The notes beneath the pieces were generated by a model. That model searched no databases. It saw only the letters and a list, made by a program, of their open reading frames with translations, and had not been told where the DNA came from. Of a DNA stretch of 64,000 bases, positions 21,657-31,678 are shown piece by piece; the stretch's first letter is position 1; each line of letters opens with the position of its first letter. A program made the position numbers and the translations under genes. This DNA comes from Rhizodiscina lignyota (Eukaryota; Ascomycota; Dothideomycetes; Aulographales; Rhizodiscinaceae), in contig ML978130.1 of the NCBI GenBank assembly GCA_010015805.1, forward strand, positions 806,001 through 870,000, written 5' to 3'.

Positions 21657-22637
21657 CTACTTCTCTCCTGCTTCAATGGCGCCCCAGTTGTACAGCTGCT
21701 CAAAGTAACGTTCCTCCTCATCCTCCTCGTCGGGAGCCGACACATCTCCTTTGTGGGTCCCCTTCAGCACGCTCTTGAGCTTCTCTGCGAAGTCATTCGT
21801 CATTCCACCACAGATCACGACATCTTGGAGCTTTCCTAACTCGACCAGGGGATCAAGAAGATGCTGGTACAGTTCCGGACCTTCGGCGAGCTCGTCGAAT
21901 CTGCGCGCCCGCATCCCAGTTGTGTTTGTGTCATAGCGAAGATCTCCGTAGCTGGTGAGCAGCGTGCAAAATCGAACCGTAAGCTTCTTGAGCTTGTTTT
22001 GTTGGCCTGTTAGGCGATGCACCAGTTTCTCGACGCTGACCGCAGCGTGGCGTCGCGGATAGGGTTCGTTGAGCCGAGATCTCACGACGAGGTTAAGCGA
22101 TTGGATACGAGAGAAGACTGTCTTGTCGCTCAGCGTCGCGAACGTATTGATGCATGAACCCAGGCTCCACAATGGAGACATCTTCGTGGATTCCCAGTTC
22201 GTCCCGATCCAGACATGGAATGTTGCGGCACCATAGACGAGATCTGTGACCTCTGCATGCGTATTACGATCGACTCGGGACAAGGCCAGAAGCTCTCGCA
22301 CGTCAGCACCGTGAAGCATCCAGTAGGCTTTGGCTTTGGCTTTGTTCTTCCTGGTCTGCGGATGGAATTCGGCGGTGCGGTGACACCAAATCTTGAAACT
22401 TTTGCATCTCTTGATAGCATCTTGAGGAACAACTTCGATATCGAGTTTCGGAGACATTCCTAACGCGAAGCGGTAGATCTCGAGTCGCATTTCTGCCGGC
22501 AGCGTAGGTAAAGTGGGAGCCATGCTGGAAGATTTGGAGGAACTGCTTCTGCTAACCTTTGCCTTGATGAAGGGAACGTGTTGACGAGTTTTCTGGGTTT
22601 TGCGAGAGCGATGAGGAAAGAATCTAACAGATACCAT
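21657..22637 (-). CDS. F-box-like / 2EXR-type hypothetical protein
   Basis: Intronless. The frame is open upstream to 22787, but I start at the ATG at 22637 (MVSVRFFPHRSRKTQ, 326 aa); a later ATG at 22523 begins MAPTLPTLPAEMRLEIY. The motif LPTLPAEMRLEIYRFAL is the short F-box-like/2EXR opening common in expanded families of filamentous ascomycetes. It is followed by LLALSRVDRNTHAEVTDLVYG, the second typical helix pair. The C-terminal part (FSRIQSLNLVVRSRL, LKKLTVRFCTLL) has a leucine-rich feel, and the protein ends with an acidic run, DEEDEEERYFEQLYNWG. These proteins often lack assigned functions; some F-box relatives act as SCF ubiquitin-ligase adaptors. The gene call is good, the role unknown. 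Confidence 0.75.
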   Translation of the reverse strand: MVSVRFFPHRSRKTQKTRQHVPFIKAKVSRSSSSKSSSMAPTLPTLPAEMRLEIYRFALGMSPKLDIEVVPQDAIKRCKSFKIWCHRTAEFHPQTRKNKAKAKAYWMLHGADVRELLALSRVDRNTHAEVTDLVYGAATFHVWIGTNWESTKMSPLWSLGSCINTFATLSDKTVFSRIQSLNLVVRSRLNEPYPRRHAAVSVEKLVHRLTGQQNKLKKLTVRFCTLLTSYGDLRYDTNTTGMRARRFDELAEGPELYQHLLDPLVELGKLQDVVICGGMTNDFAEKLKSVLKGTHKGDVSAPDEEDEEERYFEQLYNWGAIEAGEK

Positions 22638-23079
22638 CTGCTGCAAAGCAAGAAGTATTGACTGTGAGTTCTGTGGGATAGTTGTACGTGAAAGGTAAAA
22701 GCTACTAAACGTTGGCGTAGGCAACAATAATAATATAGAATTCACACTGTGGCGTTTTTTGAAAGGCCCGTGCTCCAAACAATCCAAAACCGGAATACCC
22801 CTGTAACCCTTCCGCTCCGCAGCGAGCAGAGCTCAATTCAGAATTACTTTTTAACTGCATTGTAAACTGCGTTCTGAATTTTGAAAAACGCCAGGAACAT
22901 ACGAATGAGTGGATACACTGATTTCAAGTCCTCGAAACCAGGTCAAGAACACGAAATCCGAGCTAGAGGCGATCTTGGGGACGAAACGAATTTTTGATAT
23001 TGAGACTTCCCTCGATTAGATTGGTCTATTTTAATCAGGCTCCCTATTAAACGGCTTGTGGATGCCGCTAATGGGCCTT

Positions 23080-24364
23080 TTAGGAGAAGACAATGCCTCC
23101 ATCGACAATGATGCTTTGGCCAGTGATCTGGTTTGCTCTCTGGCTGGCTAAGAAGCTTACACAGTTCGCGATATCTGCTGGAGTCTGGTGAAGCTTATCA
23201 GTTGTCTACTGTTCCAATTTGCAAGGAGTACGAACCTGCGCTTTCTTGGATGCGGAACGGGCATTGACTGATTCTTCGAATGCTGTCTCCTTGGGCACAT
23301 TATTCCTCTTGGAAACTTCTGTGGCAATCTCATCCCACATCTGCGATAATGTAAGCGACTGGTTGCGACCGGGTCACAGTATCTGGACTCACATTTGTGT
23401 TGACGGGACCAGGACAGTACGCTTTGCTCTGGTTAACGTGAGGGAAGACTGAGAGCTGGGAAAGACTTGCCATTAACCTGAATTCCATACTTGGCCAGAT
23501 CCAAAGCCGCATTCTGAGTCATTCCTCTCACGGTCCATTTCGACACTGAGTACGGGAATGCGTTCCCACTCTAGATATTCGTCAGCCGAGCTCCTCGCGA
23601 ATCATGAACTGTGTATACTTACTGGCCTGTAAGCCGCAATTGATGCAGCTCCAATGATCTTTCCTCCTTTCCCTTGCTTGACCATCTGCTTGGCTGCGAG
23701 TTATGTCAGTCAAATGATCCGTAATGAGAAATGCTTTTGTTATGCTCACCTGCTTCACGGTAGCAGAGGAACGTGCCGCGAGCGTTGACCTTTTATGATC
23801 AGTCAAGACTGCTTGTTCGAGGGTGTGTGGACACCTTCTGCTCCGAAATGCTTACTGATTGGACTTTGTCGAAATCCTCGAGGGTGGTCTCAAGTAACGG
23901 TTTGACGATAATGATGCCAGCATTCGCAATAAAAATCTGAATGTGTGAGGGATGAGTGAGTACAGAGCGGGCCAGAATGTGGTATATACGGTTTAGAGTC
24001 AACATGACCTACGTTTAATTCCCCGAACTCTTTGACTGTAGAGGCTATCAAATTCTGGACATCTCCTTCCTTGCTGATATCGGCAATGATACATGTGGAC
24101 TTTCGACCTTGTTCGCGTTAAAATCCAAAGTGATCCAATCCATGCGGACGCGGCATACCTTTTGCTTCAATCTCGCCTTTGACACCTTCCAAGGGCGAAG
24201 TATTTGCTGGGATATCATTTATCTCAAAAATATTCTGTCAGTAATGGTTATTGCTTGGTTTCAACGAGGATACGAACCGCAACATCGTTTCCGTCATCAG
24301 CTAACTGTAGGGCAATTGCACGCCCGATCCCCCTGGACGCTCCTGTCACGATTGCTACTGGCAT
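23080..24364 (-). CDS. Ten-exon short-chain dehydrogenase/reductase (diacetyl-reductase-like)
   Basis: Exons 24278-24364, 24159-24234, 24013-24107, 23856-23936, 23750-23789, 23623-23693, 23471-23570, 23393-23421, 23236-23340 and 23080-23184. All phases close and give 262 aa. The SDR features are complete: TGASRGIG cofactor loop (residues 7-14), NAG, the catalytic Ser in GAASIAAY, YSVSK with the Tyr/Lys pair, CPGPVNT, and the end TGQSIIVDGG. This resembles fungal members of the bacterial-type diacetyl reductase/butanediol dehydrogenase group, soluble NAD(P) enzymes. Nine introns of 43-76 bases interrupt 789 coding bases, far more than any neighbour. Intron 7 (23422-23470) starts with GC (gcaagt), a rare GC-AG intron. 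It is divergent from the hydratase gene at 25242. Confidence 0.9.
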
Positions 24365-25241
24365 ACTGGGCTGTGGCTGTTACTGTTGGGTTCCTGTCTC
24401 GAGCAAGTTGACGTTTAGGTTTTCAACCATCAATGTCGCAAGAAATCTCGTGAGGAGGTCATCAAGCTCTCCCCGCTCGCCCGCCATGGCAATGTGGACG
24501 CCGCGCTTCCGCTAGTTGGCCGAGGACCCACGGATCCAACCTCGATGAAGTCATTTCATTGCTCAGAGGCATCTGTTTTGCTTTCAAGGAGGCAGCAGAG
24601 CACGTACTTGTCGTCTTCAAGTTGTGGTTGAGATTGTGACTTTCCAGACAGAGACACGAGCCACGGACGGGATTACAAGTACATATATGCACGCCACAGG
24701 GGGATCTCATGAAAATGCACGGAGAAATCTATCTTGCGGCTCTTGGATTGCTGTTTCAAAGTCCACACGTGATGCTCTTATCATGGATAAAGTCTCGGTC
24801 CAAAGAGGAAATAACCCCCGGATTCCGCATCCTTCAAAGCTATCTTTCAACAAGATCTCAACCCTAATGACATCCCATGGTTAGTGAGAATTTGATCTCA
24901 TATCGCTTTAATCACTTTTGATATTTGAAAGGTTTGAGGCCCTTGAGGTCCTGATGAAGGTTGATGAAGGTACCGAAGGTTGATGAAGGTAGCGAAGCCC
25001 CATACCTCGGCGCAATTCCACTCGTTGGTGCGGGGACTTCGTTCAATGCGGCTTGAATGAGACTTTAAGGCATTGACCATAACCTATGAGATGATACGAA
25101 AGTCGCCAGAGAATGGCATCTCTGGGACTTAATACCTCATTCCCAGTCAACGGTCACATTCACCTGACCATCGATCTCTTCTCGTGCAACTGTGTATTTA
25201 GCACATACTCTGTACACAAGAAGCAGAGGATTCCATAAACA
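24365..25241. promoter_or_regulatory. Divergent intergenic region, SDR and hydratase
   Basis: 877 bases without a supportable gene between two outward-reading starts. It contains the short tandem repeat at 24951-24997. No other clear element is recognised. Confidence 0.5.
24951..24997 (+). repeat. Short tandem repeat, 19-bp unit
   Basis: Two near-identical units, TTGATGAAGGTACCGAAGG (24961-24979) and TTGATGAAGGTAGCGAAG (24980-24997), are preceded by a partial copy, CTGATGAAGG, at 24951. It lies about 245 bases before the hydratase start. Confidence 0.85.
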
Positions 25242-26135
25242 ATGGAAGTCGACCAGATCAAACAATTGTCATGGAGTGTCAAAACTTCGTACACTGCCTC
25301 CAGCATAATCACCTACAATATCGCTTTGGGCACTGATGGCAACGATCTGAGCCTCTGTTTCGAACGGCACCCCGATTTCCACCCACTTCCAACGTTTGGC
25401 AGCCTTCCGGTGGTAGCTGTAATGGGAGAGGTGACGAGGTCAATGCCAAAATTTCTAATCAATTTCGACCCCAGCCGACATGTTCATGGTGAGCACTTCC
25501 TGGAACTACGACGACCGTTTCCCAAGGAAGCCACGCTAGAGACTACAGCAAAGGTGCTCGACATTGTTAATCGCAGTAGTGGAGTTACTGTGTGCGTCGG
25601 CATCTGGACGAAGGATTTTGCAACAGGACATGAGATTTGCTACAATGAATGGACTTCCTTTATCATCAAAGCATCGGCGAAGGACGCCGCGACCAAGCCA
25701 ATCCCTCGAGGCGCTGCCACGGCATCTCATCCCGCGCCATCGCGAACGCCAGATGCTGTTCTCGAATACAGGACGACTCCTGAGCAGGGCGCACTGTATC
25801 GAGCAGCGTCCGGAGATCTGAATCCTCTTCACATTGACCCAGCTGTTGCAAAAGCTGGAGGATTTCCGGGGCCGATTCTGACAGGAACTTGCACAATTGG
25901 GATCGGTGTTCGGCATATTATCGAAGCATTTGCAAACGGAGACTCAAGTAAGTTTGAGAACGTAAAATTGAGACTGAGTAATGTCGTGTTTCCTGGTGAA
26001 ACTGTCAAGACGGAGATGTGGCGAGAAGATGGAGGCAGAAGGATCGTGTACAGGCAAGTCTCCGGAGAAGACAATAGGGTTGTGATTTCGCAGGCTGCTG
26101 TCGGATTGCGTGATGTTTCAAACGCACGATTATAA
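25242..26135 (+). CDS. Stand-alone peroxisomal enoyl-CoA hydratase 2 (MaoC-like)
   Basis: Intronless, 297 aa. It matches the hydratase-2 domain of the peroxisomal multifunctional enzyme, which hydrates trans-2-enoyl-CoA to (3R)-hydroxyacyl-CoA. The N-terminal half is the degenerate hot-dog (HPDFHPLPTFG, HGEHFLELRRPFP, then EICYNEWTSFI). The C-terminal half has the catalytic hydratase-2 motif, YRAASGDLNPLHIDPA, with the active Asp and His near 195-200, then GFPGPILTGTCTIG. The last residues, NARL, end in ARL, a good type-1 peroxisomal targeting signal. In most fungi this activity is the C-terminal domain of Fox2, so a free copy suggests a side pathway with peroxisomal acyl-CoA. The neighbours, an SDR and a leu2-type enzyme, could belong to the same pathway, but that is inference. 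Confidence 0.93.
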   Translation: MEVDQIKQLSWSVKTSYTASSIITYNIALGTDGNDLSLCFERHPDFHPLPTFGSLPVVAVMGEVTRSMPKFLINFDPSRHVHGEHFLELRRPFPKEATLETTAKVLDIVNRSSGVTVCVGIWTKDFATGHEICYNEWTSFIIKASAKDAATKPIPRGAATASHPAPSRTPDAVLEYRTTPEQGALYRAASGDLNPLHIDPAVAKAGGFPGPILTGTCTIGIGVRHIIEAFANGDSSKFENVKLRLSNVVFPGETVKTEMWREDGGRRIVYRQVSGEDNRVVISQAAVGLRDVSNARL

Positions 26136-26234
26136 TACAATTTGGTATGCGCTGTTACCAAGACCGTTCAGCATCGATGTCATTCTAGGATCATCTCCGT
26201 CGCTGCAGGTGAAAGAGGTCTTCCACGATTCAAA

Positions 26235-27460
26235 TCAATGAGCTGCGCCATTAGATGAGCCTCCTAGCATCTCCTTAAGCACTGAGCAAATGGCATCGCC
26301 CATCTCTTTCGTTCCAGCCTTTCCACCAATATCACTGTCATGCATCAGTACCTTTGCATTTTCCCAGAGAAGTTAGACTTACCCAGTTCTGATTTCAAGC
26401 CCACCTTTGCTCTTATCATCGATTACCTTAGCAACCGCAGCCTCGATTGCATCGGCTTCCTTATACATAACAAAAGAAAATCTAAGCATCATGGCCAATG
26501 ACAGGATTTGCGCAGCTGGGTTGACAATGCCTGCACCCGTTAGCCATAGTGAACCTCGAATCGGCCTCTTAATTTACCTTTGCCTGAAATGTCTGGCGCG
26601 CTACCATGGATAGGCTCATAAATTCCCTTAACTGGCTTGTCCTTTGCCGGAATATCGCAAAGACTTGCACTCGGTAGGACTCCAAGGGTGCCTGTAAGTC
26701 CTCCTGCCTCGTCACTGAGCAAATCACCAAAGGTGTTGTCCGTAACTATCACGCCATTAAACGCGCGTGGATTCTTGATCATAATCATTGCTAGTGAATC
26801 CGCCAATTGGTGCTTCAGCGTCAGCTGTGGGTAGTGTTTCTCAAACACCTCACTGACGACTCGTCGCCATAGCCTCCCGCTTGCTAGAACATTGGCTTTA
26901 TCGGAGCTTGTTACTTGCAATGGTGGGTCATGTTGCAACGCCAAAGCAGCAGCAATATGTGCGCATCGTTCAACCTCCGGACGCGTATATAGCCAAGTGT
27001 CTTGAGCGGAATCGTTGTCTTCAAGCTTTGGTCCGAAATAAGCTCCTCCGCAGTTCTCCCGGACGAGCATGAAGTCTACGCCTTCGACAATTTCAGTCTT
27101 GAGTGGAGAAAGGTGGGTGAGAGACTTGGAGACGAAGGTGCAAGGCCGCAGATTTGCAAATGCCGCTGTTGCCTTTCGCAGAGTGAGCAGGCCCAATTCC
27201 GGATTTGGCCAGGAATGTCCCCATTCCGGACCTCCAGCGCTGCCAAAGAAGATTGCATCGGCCCAGTCTGTCGATAGTTTCACGACTTCATCTGTGACGG
27301 ATTTGCCGTGCTTGTCTATGCTGCAGCCACCACAGAGGTCATGCTTCAGCTCGAATTTCGTGCCGGTGGCCTCTTGGACAACGTCGAGAACTCGGAGAGC
27401 CTGCTCCATGACCTCGGGGCCGACGTGGTCTCCGGGCAAGACAAGAACCTTTTTCGACAT
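26235..27460 (-). CDS. 3-isopropylmalate dehydrogenase paralogue
   Basis: Exons 26578-27460, 26383-26530 and 26235-26334, with introns of 47 and 48 bases in phase; 376 aa. It belongs to the beta-decarboxylating dehydrogenase family (LEU2, isocitrate and tartrate dehydrogenases), which oxidise and decarboxylate 3-hydroxy acids with NAD and Mg2+. Visible motifs are [78 protein letters not shown] (metal-binding Asp pair; shown in short form), and [19 protein letters not shown]. The Leu2-type regions are present, but several positions differ from housekeeping LEU2 (SDEAGGLTG in place of the usual SDEASVIPG). The encoded protein carries no evident mitochondrial presequence. A pathway-specific paralogue is more likely than the leucine gene, but only a genome-wide search can decide. 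Confidence 0.88.
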
Positions 27461-28540
27461 GATGAAAATGCTTTCCGAAACGGGCTAGTGCAGACGTTGG
27501 ACTGTGAGATGAAAATAAGTATTGAGTCTGAGATCAGACGGCAGAACAAGATATCCTGCTATTTCTAACTATGAGAAGATGATGACTATTTCATAGGAAA
27601 TGTAGAAGGTTCAAAAGGCTCTGAATGAGACTCTTCCTTTTGAGCTGGATAAGACTTCTCCGACATCGCAGGAGCGAAGGCCGCGGGGACGGAGGGTTTG
27701 GACGCGAGCTTGTGCGGGGATCAGCCCGAGCATCCGAACAACTGCCATGCCTCGCGCTATTATTGTAGAGATTCTGGACGTCGCAACAGTGGGAGGTACA
27801 ATTGGGCAACAGTTTGATGTTGGGAGCTGTTCAACGAGCATGTCGTGGAGGAGAAGATTTTTCCAAGATCAGACGAAACGCCACTCGCCTAAAATCGGCC
27901 AGGGCAAGGAGGCGGTCAAAGGAAAGCTTTGAAGCCAATCATTTAAGGCATCGATGAAACAAATTCAGAGAAGAGCCTATTTCTTTTGGGGCGCTGTGGG
28001 ACAAGCGCACGAGTAAAGGGAGAAACGCGTCCTGACGCGTCCCTATCGATACGACATCGGCGCACGCTCGGCGCCTCTTCTTGGCGGGCACTGTGCGCCT
28101 CATCCCCATCTACCGCCCTTGCGGCTACTTCCCCTCTTCAATCCTATAGCCGTCATATTCCCCCCCAAAGCCGTTGCGTGAAAGCCGTCAAGGCATATGG
28201 GAAGACGAGAATAAGGCCATATCCCGTTACCCCGTAGAGTAGGTATTCATCAAACCCGTTCCTTTCGGGAACGCTTCCGTGCGCGTCCACGAGCCTCTGA
28301 GCCTTGCAACCTCCGGTCCAGAAAAGACTGACAAACTCCCTCGTTTCATTAAATATCTTTACGAATTGTTTAACAATTTGGTCTATGCTGCCTGGCCACA
28401 TACTCATCAAAGTTTGCTTCTCCTCAGCCCCTTGTATTTGAACAGATCGATTAGCCTCCTCACTGGAACGATCAACTTTATAAAGTATATGTCTAGAGCA
28501 GCGTTCGAGATCCTCTAGACCCCGAAAGCACCTCAGAGTC
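27461..28540. promoter_or_regulatory. 1.1-kb divergent region, leu2-like gene and SDR
   Basis: No supportable gene, although a 151-codon minus frame (28153-28608) overlaps the SDR start and looks like antisense noise. A TATAAA box lies at 28479-28484, 57-62 bases before the SDR ATG. Confidence 0.5.
28479..28484 (+). promoter_or_regulatory. TATA box of SDR at 28541
   Basis: TATAAA 57-62 bases before the start codon, within 'ctttataaagtat'. The position suits a fungal core promoter with a short leader. Confidence 0.55.
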
Positions 28541-29323
28541 ATGGCAGGACTCCTCCGGAACAAGTTTGTGGCTATCACGGGAAGCTCATCAGGGATTGGT
28601 CGAGCCACAGCAATTGCTTGTGCTAAGCAAGGTGGAAATCTGTTATTGCATCATCTTGGTGATTCCCGCGCAAAAGAGGACATTGCCACACTCCAGAAAG
28701 AATTAAAATCTATCGATCCGAAATTGGAATATGTCGACCACGGAGGCGATCTCACTCAACTTGGCGTCTCGGAAGCGCTGGTCAAGAAGGCAAAGGACTC
28801 ATTCGGAACGCTTGATGTCTTAGTCAACAACGCTGGCATCTGCAAGTTTGACGACTTCCATGCAGTTACCCGGGAGACTATGGATAGGCATCTTGCTGTA
28901 AACACCATTTCACCATTCTTCTTAACGCAGGCGGCTACGAGGTTGATGAAGGAGGGCGGACATGGTGGGAGCGTCGTCAACATCGCATCCATAACAGCGA
29001 CACAGGGCTCCTCCCAATTAACTCATTACGCTGCAACGAAGGCGGCTATCTTGGGCTTCACTTTCTCGGCCGCCGTGGCTTTGGGTCCAGATGGAATCAG
29101 GTTCAACAGCGTCTGTCCGGGGACGACCGAGACCAGCATGAACAAGGATGATCTAGACAAGGACGACAAGAGAACGAAGATGGCACTAGCAGTACCACTC
29201 CGACGGCTTGGAAAGCCAGAAGATATTGCTGGAGCGGTGGTTTTCTTTGCTAGCGACTTAGCCGCTTATGTCTCTGGCCAGTCGCTTATCGTTGACGGTG
29301 GCGCTAGCATCAACTATCAGTGA
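28541..29323 (+). CDS. SDR, L-rhamnose-1-dehydrogenase (LRA1)-like
   Basis: Intronless, 260 aa, classical SDR: TGSSSGIG cofactor loop (residues 14-21), NNAG, catalytic Ser in NIASITA, Tyr/Lys in HYAATKAA, CPGTTETSMNK, and SDLAAYVSGQSLIVDGG. From memory the nearest known group is fungal L-rhamnose-1-dehydrogenase, the NAD(P)-dependent first step of the non-phosphorylated rhamnose pathway. Shared features are the MxGLL N-terminus, HHLGD after the second strand, NK-DDL after the CPGT segment and the ASDLA-YV-G end. It could act on another aldose or polyol. No rhamnonate lactonase, dehydratase or aldolase is seen in this window. It opens the carbohydrate gene run, 594 bases upstream of a sugar transporter on the same strand. 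Confidence 0.85.
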   Translation: MAGLLRNKFVAITGSSSGIGRATAIACAKQGGNLLLHHLGDSRAKEDIATLQKELKSIDPKLEYVDHGGDLTQLGVSEALVKKAKDSFGTLDVLVNNAGICKFDDFHAVTRETMDRHLAVNTISPFFLTQAATRLMKEGGHGGSVVNIASITATQGSSQLTHYAATKAAILGFTFSAAVALGPDGIRFNSVCPGTTETSMNKDDLDKDDKRTKMALAVPLRRLGKPEDIAGAVVFFASDLAAYVSGQSLIVDGGASINYQ

Positions 29324-29917
29324 ATCCATCAAGTACGCCAGCGATTGCTATGAACTCATTTCCTCGCCTATTTGATATGCTTTGTTGCACGGTCAACAGC
29401 GGTGTAAGACCATTGTCCAGCCGGATGAGTTGTGCCGGACGATCGCTTGGATCCACAGTCACCTGGCTCCGGGGCATGTTCATGCAACATCATGTTTGAC
29501 TCGCTTACATACACTGCCGATCTAACCAGTCGTTCGCATCCCCAGAATCGTTGAAAGGGACTTCAAAGGATTTCAGGGCCTTCTCCGCAAATGCGGAGAT
29601 ACTTAGCGTTTCCACACGTGACACGAGTCATTGCACAAAGCTTGTGTTTGCCATATAACCGGTAACGGGTATCAGGCATTCATCAACTTCATGGGGTGGT
29701 AAGGGTTGGATGGCCATGATTGTATCGTGATACTGGGGTCTATTAAAAGGGATAAGGATCGCCCATGGAAGGCCCACAATTTGGATTCTTAAGTTGTGGA
29801 GAAGACCTTTCCTTCCTTTGCATTTCAACATATTTGAACTGTCATTTATCTGATTTCGCTGCGTCTCCATCTCTGTATCACTTCTATCTCGAGCAATTCT
29901 GACGACTTCCAACAACC
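29324..29917. promoter_or_regulatory. Promoter region of sugar transporter 1
   Basis: 594 bases without a gene. It carries the perfect palindrome at 29582-29599 and an AT-rich TATTAAAAGG stretch near 29741. Confidence 0.5.
29582..29599. promoter_or_regulatory. Palindrome, possible zinc-cluster factor site
   Basis: TCTCCGCAAATGCGGAGA: 8-base arms around a two-base centre, about 320 bases before the transporter ATG. It contains CCG-N6-CGG, an everted pair of the triplets bound by Zn2Cys6 factors. A related imperfect copy lies at 32069-32083 in the promoter of the next SDR. The function is inferred. Confidence 0.45.
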
Positions 29918-31678
29918 ATGGCCCCACGATTGGAAGGAGGATGGCTGACCGTCGGAATCACATTCACTTGTGGTATGGCCTTCATGTTGTTTGGATATGA
30001 TCAAGTAAGGCTCTATATATTCCAACTGCACCAGAAGTGGCCAAGTAAGCTAATTTAAGATCTAGGGAGTATTTGGCGGTCTGCTCAGCAACAAGCTGTT
30101 TCTGAGGACCTTCGGTAACCCTGATGCAACTATCCAAGGCCAAATCGTCTCGACGTACGACATTGGCTGTGTAAGTTATCTAAGATCCATGAGCGTTGCG
30201 GCGGTGATTTTACTTTCTCTAACGTTGCGTAGATAATTGGTGCGCTATCTTCCATTTTCGTGGCAGACAAACTCGGCAGGCGAAGGTCAATTCAACTGGG
30301 TAAGTTTGGATTTGTTGATGTTCCATTAGGACGTGTCCTAACCTTTCACTAGGCTGTTGCTTCGTTGTAGTCGGCGGATTGCTTCAGGCTACCGCATTCG
30401 GCCTCCCTCAGATGATTATCGGCCGTATCGTTGCAGGCTGCGGCACCGGTTTCAACACGACAGCTGTTCCAATCTACCAATCTGAAACCAGCAAACCCAC
30501 TGAAAGAGGCAAACTGATCGTACTTCAGCTCGTCCTCGTGCTATTCGGCATTGTGATCACGAATTGGATGAATTTCGGCTTCACCTGGGTCCCCAACAAC
30601 GATGTGAGCTGGAGGTTTCCACTGGCATTCCAGGATTTCTTTGCCATCGTCACCATCTTCCTTCTTTACATCATGCCCGAATCGCCAAGATGGCTCTGCC
30701 TTAAAGATCGCCATGAAGAAGCGCGAGTGGTTATATCAAAGCTCCTTGCCAAGCCTGTCGACGATTCCGAGGTCAACGAATCCCTTGAGTTGATGATCGA
30801 TAGCATCAGCCGCGAGCGATCAATGGCAAAGGTCGGCCTCCGCGAGATTTTCTCGAATGGCAGACATCAGACCTTCCGCCGCATTGCGCTAGGTGCTGGC
30901 ACGTCTTTCATGCAGCAAATCGGCGGCACAAATGTCATAGTGTACTACTTGCCGGTCCTTCTGGTTGATTCATTTGGTTTCAGCCAACGCTTAGCCCTGA
31001 TCCTCTCCGCTGTCGACTCAATCTCACTCATGATCTGGGGCTCGGTAGCATCTTTACTTATCGATCGCGTCGGTCGCAGAAAGCTTATGCTTTTCGGAGC
31101 CTTCGGTAACGCCATTTTCTTTGCCATTGCTGCGGCAGGCCTTAGCCAAGACACTAGAGGATGGAACGCGGTTGCAGTGACCGCAATTTTCCTTTACTAT
31201 GTCACCTACGTAAGTCTTCAAGATCGATAACCCCTGAAAATATAACACTGATCAGAATTAGGGTCTCTCCTTCCTGAGCATTCCATTTATGTACCCATCA
31301 GAGATCAACTCCCAACGCATGCGCAACACTGGGTCCGCCATTGCCATGATCACCAATTGGTTGTTCGTGTACGTTGTCGTCCTGATTACGCCGACCGGCG
31401 TCCAGAACATAGGCTGGAAGTTCTACATCATCTTTGCGGTCATCAATTTCTCGTTCCTCCCCTTGATCTGGTACTACTACATTGAAACAGCCAACATGAG
31501 TCTGGAAGAGATTGACCGCATGTTTGAGATCAAGTATGATGCCGGGAAGGAAATGACGTACAAGCAGGCTGCGAAGCGTGCCAGGGAAGAAGTCGAAGTG
31601 ACGAGACTGCAGATTGCTGAAGGCCAGAAGGCAAAGGATGGAGTGACGTATACGATCAGTCACACAGAGAAGGCATAA
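29918..31678 (+). CDS. MFS sugar transporter 1
   Basis: Exons 29918-30004, 30066-30170, 30233-30299, 30353-31209 and 31262-31678; four introns of 52-62 bases, all in phase; 510 aa. It is a twelve-helix plasma-membrane proton/sugar symporter of the fungal hexose/pentose family. Visible signatures are FGYDQGVFGGLL at the first helix, DKLGRRRSIQLG, GRIVAGCGTGFNTTAVPIYQSE (sugar-transport signature 2), PESPRWL, QQIGGTNVIVYYLP, DRVGRRKLML and ETANMSLEEID near the end. The C-terminal cytoplasmic tail is about 60 residues and basic. Substrate specificity cannot be read directly. Its place among polyol/aldose dehydrogenases suggests it imports the substrate of this gene run. The ATG (aaccATGG) is well placed and starts the canonical short N-tail. 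Confidence 0.95.

Noticed and set aside
28153-28608. Minus-strand frame of 151 codons across the SDR start
   Set aside because: Antisense to a clear SDR and its promoter, with no recognisable sequence.
28541-29323. Complete L-rhamnose pathway
   Set aside because: Only the first-step dehydrogenase has a likeness here; lactonase, dehydratase and aldolase genes were not found in the window.
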